Shown here piece after piece: positions 58,250 through 64,000 of a stretch of DNA of 64,000 nucleotides. The translations under genes were made by a program, and so were the position numbers. Numbering within the stretch: position 1 is the first letter of the stretch; every line of letters starts with the position of its first letter. Source of the DNA: Alloacidobacterium dinghuense (GTDB lineage: Bacteria > Acidobacteriota > Terriglobia > Terriglobales > Acidobacteriaceae); contig NZ_CP060394.1 in NCBI RefSeq assembly GCF_014274465.1, forward strand, positions 2,232,001 through 2,296,000, given 5' to 3'. The notes below the pieces were generated by a model. The model was not told the origin of the DNA and ran no database searches. It saw only the letters and a list, made by a program, of their open reading frames with translations.

Positions 58250-60694
58250 ATGAGGTTTCGTTTTGCGCTTCGGCAACTTCGCAAAAATCTGGGCTTCACG
58301 ATCACTGCTGTGCTTACACTGGCTATCGGGATTGGAGCGACCACAGCGATCTTCAGTCTGGTTTACGCGGTGCTCCTGCGTCCGCTTCCGTTTCCGCAGC
58401 CAGAGTGTCTCGTGCATCCTACGCCGCTCTGGTTAGTGGCGGGCGCCAAGGATATTTCGGCAGCCATAGCAAATGACATTTCTTATCCAGATTTCTTTGA
58501 CTGGCGCGCGCAGAACAAATCCTTCGATTCGCTGGCGAGTTATCACAGCAGCTCAGTCACGCTGAATTCTTTCGGGTCGAATACCGCCAGCCAGCTTCGC
58601 GCAGCGATTGTGTCATCTGATTTCTTCCGCGTCCTCGGGATCAATCCGACGATAGGCCGAACTTTCACTCGCGATGAAGAACGGCCCGGCAGCCATGTGG
58701 TTGTTTTAAGCCATGATCTGTGGGTTTCAAGCTTCCACAGCGATCCCAGTATTGTCGGCCAGCGCATCATGCTTGATGACCAGGCGTACACCGTAATCGG
58801 CGTGATGAAAGACTTTGCTTTCCCGGAGACTCCAACGGCATCCGTGTGGCTTACACCGTCTTTTGACGCCGAAACAAGTGGGACACCGCCTTCAACCGAG
58901 CAGCGCGGATGGAACCAGCTTGAGATGATCGGACGACTCAAGCCAGGCGTCTCGATTGGCTCTGCGCAGGCCGAACTCAACGTCATTCAGAAGGGCCTGT
59001 CTGTACGCTATCCCGACTCGGAATCGACGACCGTCGCCACCAAGGTTGAACCGGAAATCGACAACATCGTCGGCGACATCCGCCCGGCCCTGCGTGTTCT
59101 CTTTGCCGCTGTTGCCGCGCTGCTGCTTATTGCATGCGCCAACATTGCCGGCCTGCTGCTCGCTCGCGGTGAAGGACGCCAGTCAGAGCTCGCTGTCCGC
59201 ACAGCGCTGGGAGCGAACCGCAGCGAGATCGTGCGCCAGCTTCTCGGTGAATCGCTGATTCTCTCGCTTCTCGGCGGTGTCGCCGGAGTCGCTCTCGCTT
59301 TCCCTCTGCTAAAGCTATCTGTCTACGTGGTTCCAGCCAATCTGCCGCGGTTCGATCACGTCTCGATGGATGGTGGCGTGCTTGCCTTTGCCTTTGCTGC
59401 CTCGGTCATTACGGGACTCATCTTCGGCGTGCTGCCGGCACGCAAGCTCTCACGCATCGATCCCGCGCACGCTCTCCGTGATGGAGGACGCGGCACGTCG
59501 GCAGGTCGCCAACGTTATCTCCTGCATGCGGCCCTCGTAGTAGCAGAAACAGCGATGGGCCTTGTGTTGCTTGTCGCCGCCGGGCTACTCATCCGCAGCT
59601 TCACGCGTGTGCTCCATACCGACCCCGGTTTCAATCCGCAAAATACTCTTACCTTTGGTGTTGGAGTTTCCAAGAAGCGCTACCCCGATGAGAAGCGCGC
59701 ACAGCTTTACCGTGAACTTCTGCCGAAGTTCGCAGCCCTGCCAGGCGTCAAGTCCGCCACCGCTGTCTTCCCGCTGCCATTTGGTGGAGGCGGCATGGAC
59801 CTCTCCTTCCAGATACAAGGCCACATAGTCCCTTCTGGCCGTGAGCCTGACGCTCGCATGAGTATCGTCGAGAGCAATTACCTGCACACCATGCAAATCC
59901 GGCTGCTGCGCGGACGCGATTTTACGGATGCCGACAATACTGCCAGCGCAAAGCCGGTTGCACTGATTAACGCGGCATTCGCGAAGAAATACTTTCCGAA
60001 TGAAGACGCCATCGGCAAGGGCATCATGACGGGGCTTGATGAAGACAAAAAGATCTTCCGGGAAATCGTCGGCATTACCGGGAATGTCAAACAGTCTGCA
60101 CTTACGGAAAGAGACCAGCCGGAAATATACGTTTCCTATGAATCAGCGCCCTTCGCGCCGGCCAGCTTTGCTCTACGTGTCGGCGGCGATCCGGCGAGCT
60201 ACGTCAATTCTGTCACTTCGGTGGTTACAGACATCGATCGCGAGCTGACCGTCTACCGAATTCGCACATATGCAGACATGATGAACCAGGCGGCATCGCA
60301 GCCGCGATTCCAGACGCTATTGCTCAGTGGTTTCGCCGCCGTAGCTCTGTTGCTGGCTGCTATAGGGCTTTACGCTGTGCTCTCCTACATGGTGGCTCAG
60401 CGAACGTTCGAGATCGGACTGCGTATGGCGATCGGCGCCCAGCGCACAGATGTGCTGCGCATGATTCTGCAACGGGGGTTGCGGCTAGCTGTGGCAGGGC
60501 TTGCCATCGGACTCGTGGCCTCTGCCCTGCTCACAAGTTTTCTTAGCCACATGCTCTACGGGGTGAAACCGCTCGATCCCGTCACCTTCATCGCTGTCAG
60601 TGTTGTACTTCTGGCAGTCTCTGCTGCGGCGAGCTTTGCTCCTGCATGGCGAGCGTCGCAACTGGAGCCGATGAAGACGTTACGCGATCAGTAG
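58250..60694 (+). CDS. Duplicated orphan FtsX/MacB-type permease 2
   Basis: An 814-residue paralogue of the preceding protein with the same order of domains. It starts 'MRFRFALRQLRKNLGFTITA', has the same 'TLAIGIGATTAIFSLVYAVL' helix 1, the central block 'IACANIAGLLLARGEGRQSE', and an almost identical end 'AWRASQLEPMKTLRDQ'. The gap to gene 1 is only 30 bp, so they are cotranscribed and arose by tandem duplication. The middle core domains differ much more than the helices, which suggests different partners or substrates for the two copies. No ATPase or MacA-like adaptor gene lies nearby. Its stop is 6 bp from the stop of the convergent alpha-mannosidase gene. Confidence 0.93.
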   Translation: MRFRFALRQLRKNLGFTITAVLTLAIGIGATTAIFSLVYAVLLRPLPFPQPECLVHPTPLWLVAGAKDISAAIANDISYPDFFDWRAQNKSFDSLASYHSSSVTLNSFGSNTASQLRAAIVSSDFFRVLGINPTIGRTFTRDEERPGSHVVVLSHDLWVSSFHSDPSIVGQRIMLDDQAYTVIGVMKDFAFPETPTASVWLTPSFDAETSGTPPSTEQRGWNQLEMIGRLKPGVSIGSAQAELNVIQKGLSVRYPDSESTTVATKVEPEIDNIVGDIRPALRVLFAAVAALLLIACANIAGLLLARGEGRQSELAVRTALGANRSEIVRQLLGESLILSLLGGVAGVALAFPLLKLSVYVVPANLPRFDHVSMDGGVLAFAFAASVITGLIFGVLPARKLSRIDPAHALRDGGRGTSAGRQRYLLHAALVVAETAMGLVLLVAAGLLIRSFTRVLHTDPGFNPQNTLTFGVGVSKKRYPDEKRAQLYRELLPKFAALPGVKSATAVFPLPFGGGGMDLSFQIQGHIVPSGREPDARMSIVESNYLHTMQIRLLRGRDFTDADNTASAKPVALINAAFAKKYFPNEDAIGKGIMTGLDEDKKIFREIVGITGNVKQSALTERDQPEIYVSYESAPFAPASFALRVGGDPASYVNSVTSVVTDIDRELTVYRIRTYADMMNQAASQPRFQTLLLSGFAAVALLLAAIGLYAVLSYMVAQRTFEIGLRMAIGAQRTDVLRMILQRGLRLAVAGLAIGLVASALLTSFLSHMLYGVKPLDPVTFIAVSVVLLAVSAAASFAPAWRASQLEPMKTLRDQ

Positions 60695-60700
60695 CATGCG

Positions 60701-63700
60701 TCATGGTTGAGTGCGTCCTAACGTGTCATACAGCGGTTGCGCCGGCTTGACGGATGGGTTCTCGCTGGCGACCGAAATGGCCAGGATACGAATCTTGTCG
60801 TTTGCCGGAAGCGTGAGCGTGCTGGTGTGCGGCGGGAGCGGTATCCCGTATGCAAAGAGATAACTATATTCGTAAGGCTCATTCAGACCGTCCGGTGTAT
60901 GGTGATGCGATGCGTACCACGCCAGGCTGGCGGGCTTGATGTAGCCAGGTTGCAGTCCCAAATAGTCTTCCGGATATCGCGGAGACCAGTTTGGCGAACC
61001 ACGGTCGCTCAGGTCCCATGTAGCATGATGGGCGGATACGGCCCAGTTCTTGCGCAGTGCTACTTCCTTGGCCGGACTGTTGCTGCCAAACTGCCGGACG
61101 GGAACAGTATCGGGGGCAGGCTTCCAGAGGCGCGTGTCCCATTGTCCGACGAATCCGCCCCAGTTTTCAACGGTGAGTTCGACCGGCTTTTTTCCAACCT
61201 GGAAAGTGGCCTTCTGATCGCCGTCATCGGAAGCGGCGAGGATGTATACCATATTGAAATTGCCAACAGGTAGATGGATTGTCTGGCCGTGCGCTATGGC
61301 TGCGTCAGGCTTTGAGGCGCCGCCCGGAGCGAGCCTGAAATTCACATCGTTGAGGGCGAGGTCTGCGGGCAGCATCTCGGCTGGCAGCGCGTCGCCTTTT
61401 GCGTCGAAGCCTCCGGTGGATTTCGTGTCGTCCTCGCTGGCTGCAGCGAGATCGTACTTGAGGGTGACCGGCTGCGATTTCACGGAGTTTAGTTGTGCCG
61501 GCGCGGTCCCGAGCTTAAGAGCGAAGGATTCCGGCTGATAAGGCTTGAAGGAAGTCTCAAGCGCTCCATCGACTACGTTTGCGGAGCCGAGCGGGAGTTC
61601 TTGACCATTGACTTCGCGCGCAGCCGTGACGGGACCGGCAAACTTAACGCGGACGTTCTGCTCGGGCTTGCCGTCGAGTTCCACCATGCGCAGGATGACT
61701 TCGTCGCTCGTCTCAGCTTTCTTGAGCGCGAGGACGCGGATGCGCGGGTTGCTGACAGTAACGAGTGAGAAGCTATGGCCGAGCCTGCCTGTGTGCTTTT
61801 CGGTTTCGAAGGCGATGAGTGGCGAACTCAGGCGATAAGCCTGCCAGTCGGTTTGCCCCTGTCTCCAGTCGTCAGCGTGGCCGGCGATGCCGAAGAGAAT
61901 CTCGTGATGGCCCCAGTCCTGATTTAGCTCATCGGAATAAGCGCGTCTTTCGTTCCCCGGGAGATATCCGGGAGAACGGAGCAGGGTAAGACGAATGGTC
62001 CGATCATCCCGCTTGTCGGAGCCGTTTTTGAAGCCGGTGAGAATCGTGGCGCCATAGGAGCCGCTGTCGTCAGTAAGGTCGATCCAGTGGTGCGACGCAA
62101 CTTCAAACTGGCGATCGTAGGCATTGGGACGCTGGATGGTTCCAACTTCCCAGTTGTAGGTCGCCATCTTATTGCTCGCAGAGAGCGGAAAGACGGCTTT
62201 GAGATTTGCCGACAGAGATTTCCAGTCAATGGAATTGCTGAACTCGACTCGATTGCCTGCATCGCCATCGGACAGGCGAATCGTCTGCACGAACTTCGAT
62301 CCTTCGGTTTCGCGTGAGACTTCGACGGCTATGCGTGCGGGACCGTTCTCGACAACGCGGACTTTTGCCGGACCGGCAACGTACCTGCGCGGAGCAGCCT
62401 GCTCCTGATCGAAATCCATGTTCCATGCAGGCCATTGTCTGGGCGTGTCGTTGGAGATGGCGAGACGAATGGGCGCGGAGAGGAGTTCCTTGTTGAGGGT
62501 CTTGTCGAAGATGCTGGATACGTCGCCGTCGCTGTTGAGTATGACCTTGTAGCGGGCGTTCTCGAGCGAGGATTCAGTTACGTGCAGATCCGATGAACCG
62601 CTGGGCGCTCCCGTAGGCGCGACGCTGTAAATGGCGTAGCCGACAGATGGTGTCTTCGCTACGAAGAGCACTTTGCCATTCTCAAGTTGCGCGGGGACGT
62701 CTTTACCATCGGGGCCGGTGACGCGGACGGCCTTTGGCTGTGAGCCGGGAAACGTGACTGCGGCTTCAACGATGTCTTCTCGCTCGATGTTCAGCGGGTT
62801 GTAGACGACAACCGGGATTCCGCTGACTTGCGTGTTTAGCCCGGATGCTATCGACTGAGTTGCGCTCGTGAGCACAGTCGCAAACTGGTTGAGCGCGATG
62901 ACATCGTCATTCTGTGCGAACTCATAGGCGCGGGGCGTAGCCGTGCCGGCGCCGGTATCGTGGAATTGTCCGCCCATCACGAGCGTCCAGGCATCGTTCA
63001 GCCGCTGTTGCGGATATGGACGTCCGCCCATCCACGCAGCCGCTACAGAAGCTTTTTCAGCAGCATCGGCGAGAAGCTCATTTTCGCGGTTCCAACGCTT
63101 GTGGTAAGCCTGCGAGGTCAGCGATCCGGCTGAGTGGTTGATCAGTTCGAGGTCGCCTTTGTACCTCGGCATCTTCGATTGCATGTCCGGCTTAATATCG
63201 AGGAACATCTGGTCTGCGGCAGAGGAGACAACGCGTACCGGACCGTCGCCCAGACGAACTGGATGGCCATCTGTTCCCTGTGAAGAATTTCCGGCCGAGG
63301 GAAGGACAGCATCGCCTTGCGTCACCATCGCTTCGAGAAGCTTCACTGACTCTTCATCCACTGCCCCACCGATGTCGCCCGTTCCGATGTAGTGATAGTC
63401 GGCGAAGACGCCCGTAGCTTTGCCATCGATGTCGATGCGCTTCACCCAATCCGTCTCCGGTGGACCTTGCCCGGGACCGCGGAAAGAATCTGGGGCTGGA
63501 GATGGCGGTGGAGTCTTGCTCAAATCGGAGTGGATTCGGCTGCCGTAGCCGCCGGGATTCAGAGCAGCCAGAACAGTCTCCCCATCGGGGCCCTCCCATA
63601 CGCCGACATTGAAGGGAATGCCTTCCGGAGTCTGTTCCGGAGAATCCGGTCCACCCACTTGTGGCGCTGGCTGCCAGGCTGCGCTGAGTTTCTGTGTTGA

Positions 63701-64000
63701 AAAGCCCTTCACCCCGGCATGAGCCAGGATGGTGGGCAACGATGCCGGGAATCCGAAGCAGTCGGGCAGCATGTACTCGGCGCTGGCCTTGCCGAATTCC
63801 TTCCGGAAGTAAGTGTTGCCGTACAGTACCTGCCGAAAAATAGACTCCGCGCTGGGTAGATTCACATCGCCTTCTTCCATCGAGGAACCTGCCGGATACC
63901 AGTTCCCTGCGGCGATGTATTGCTTCATCTTCGCGTAATCGTCAGGGAAATACTCCTTCATCAGCCGATATCGATTTGCGCCTGTCCAGTTGAAAACATA
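60701..64000 (-). CDS. GH38-family alpha-mannosidase, N-terminus outside the window
   Basis: The frame is open through the right edge ('NWTGANRYRLMKEYFPDDYA' are among the first residues in the window), so the start lies beyond 64000. An ATG at 63961 is internal. The 1099 residues visible contain the GH38 catalytic core with the likely nucleophile aspartate in 'YMLPDCFGFPASLPT' and 'SSMEEGDVNLPSAES', the three-helix region with 'VMGGQFHDTGAGTATPRAYE', and the large beta-sandwich C-terminal domains ('NSDGDVSSIFDKTLNKELL', 'VASHHWIDLTDDSGSYGATI'). It hydrolyses terminal alpha-mannosides. An extra C-terminal section from about residue 900 ('GWNPAYPEDYLGLQPG'-like) may be a further beta domain. 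Together with the GH2 enzyme it points to mannoside use. Confidence 0.9.
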   Translation of the reverse strand, partial: YVFNWTGANRYRLMKEYFPDDYAKMKQYIAAGNWYPAGSSMEEGDVNLPSAESIFRQVLYGNTYFRKEFGKASAEYMLPDCFGFPASLPTILAHAGVKGFSTQKLSAAWQPAPQVGGPDSPEQTPEGIPFNVGVWEGPDGETVLAALNPGGYGSRIHSDLSKTPPPSPAPDSFRGPGQGPPETDWVKRIDIDGKATGVFADYHYIGTGDIGGAVDEESVKLLEAMVTQGDAVLPSAGNSSQGTDGHPVRLGDGPVRVVSSAADQMFLDIKPDMQSKMPRYKGDLELINHSAGSLTSQAYHKRWNRENELLADAAEKASVAAAWMGGRPYPQQRLNDAWTLVMGGQFHDTGAGTATPRAYEFAQNDDVIALNQFATVLTSATQSIASGLNTQVSGIPVVVYNPLNIEREDIVEAAVTFPGSQPKAVRVTGPDGKDVPAQLENGKVLFVAKTPSVGYAIYSVAPTGAPSGSSDLHVTESSLENARYKVILNSDGDVSSIFDKTLNKELLSAPIRLAISNDTPRQWPAWNMDFDQEQAAPRRYVAGPAKVRVVENGPARIAVEVSRETEGSKFVQTIRLSDGDAGNRVEFSNSIDWKSLSANLKAVFPLSASNKMATYNWEVGTIQRPNAYDRQFEVASHHWIDLTDDSGSYGATILTGFKNGSDKRDDRTIRLTLLRSPGYLPGNERRAYSDELNQDWGHHEILFGIAGHADDWRQGQTDWQAYRLSSPLIAFETEKHTGRLGHSFSLVTVSNPRIRVLALKKAETSDEVILRMVELDGKPEQNVRVKFAGPVTAAREVNGQELPLGSANVVDGALETSFKPYQPESFALKLGTAPAQLNSVKSQPVTLKYDLAAASEDDTKSTGGFDAKGDALPAEMLPADLALNDVNFRLAPGGASKPDAAIAHGQTIHLPVGNFNMVYILAASDDGDQKATFQVGKKPVELTVENWGGFVGQWDTRLWKPAPDTVPVRQFGSNSPAKEVALRKNWAVSAHHATWDLSDRGSPNWSPRYPEDYLGLQPGYIKPASLAWYASHHHTPDGLNEPYEYSYLFAYGIPLPPHTSTLTLPANDKIRILAISVASENPSVKPAQPLYDTLGRTQP

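Noticed and set aside
1-64000. tRNA, rRNA, CRISPR arrays, prophage and complete insertion sequences
   Set aside because: None was seen: intergenic regions are short and hold no cloverleaf-like CCA-ended segment, regular spacer array, or transposase gene.

Overview
The window looks like a chromosomal segment from an acidobacterium of the Terriglobia type (Terriglobus, Granulicella or Edaphobacter relatives). This assignment is inferred from gene content: two very long Oar-like TonB-dependent receptors with N-terminal carboxypeptidase-regulatory domains, a tandem pair of duplicated orphan FtsX/MacB-type permeases without an ATPase, PspC, DinB and Uma2 family proteins, GH2 and GH38 glycosidases, and mostly moderately GC-rich DNA with AT-rich gaps around the receptor genes. 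I saw no rRNA or tRNA gene, CRISPR array, prophage or complete insertion sequence.

Layout. 1-3334: minus-strand hpt, deoC and a GAF-domain protein cut by the left edge, divergent from an unusual lgt. 3335-6573: a gene-poor remnant, an MFS transporter with an abnormal C-terminus, Uma2 and an EamA transporter. 6770-11426: an HtrA protease with two PDZ domains, a peptidoglycan-binding protein, a secreted type B carboxylesterase, a secreted DinB protein and two dispersed repeats. 11584-14678: lysA, a secreted bactofilin-like protein, an alpha/beta hydrolase and a PspC protein. 14874-19810: a GT1 glycosyltransferase, a TPR protein with a Pho-box-like array upstream, a sugar O-methyltransferase-like protein and a flavin-reductase-like protein with an unknown N-terminal half. 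19909-27569: DUF202, a lone recombinase-domain protein, murJ (probably leaderless), VOC, GNAT, a secreted protein of unknown function, thiD, rlpA and pyrF. 27844-35336: the two receptors, each with its own dyad-containing AT-rich upstream region. 35456-43825: a 59-residue zinc ribbon missed by usual length cut-offs, a sigma-54 response regulator, histidine kinase and lipoprotein operon, a converging tonB-nadK-tlyA run, and an ECF sigma/anti-sigma pair. 43892-51643: a beta-mannosidase, a CDGSH protein, a metallo-beta-lactamase-fold protein, a LacI regulator, an ROK sugar kinase and a sugar porter. 51806-64000: a hybrid PAS kinase, an M48 protease, the two orphan permeases and a GH38 alpha-mannosidase running off the right edge.

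How the genes fit together. The clearest functional unit is carbohydrate use: LacI-type operator-like sites lie in front of the beta-mannosidase and in front of the ROK kinase-sugar porter pair, near the LacI gene itself. This suggests one mannoside or glucoside regulon. A second theme is the cell envelope: Lgt, MurJ, RlpA, HtrA, TonB, the receptors, the lipoprotein and the peptidoglycan-binding protein. Most other genes are housekeeping. I did not find a clear-cut new defence or biosynthetic system. The strongest leads are the Pho-box-like array, the LacI regulon, the leaderless murJ, the two-part flavin-reductase-like protein beside the O-methyltransferase, and the small zinc ribbon.
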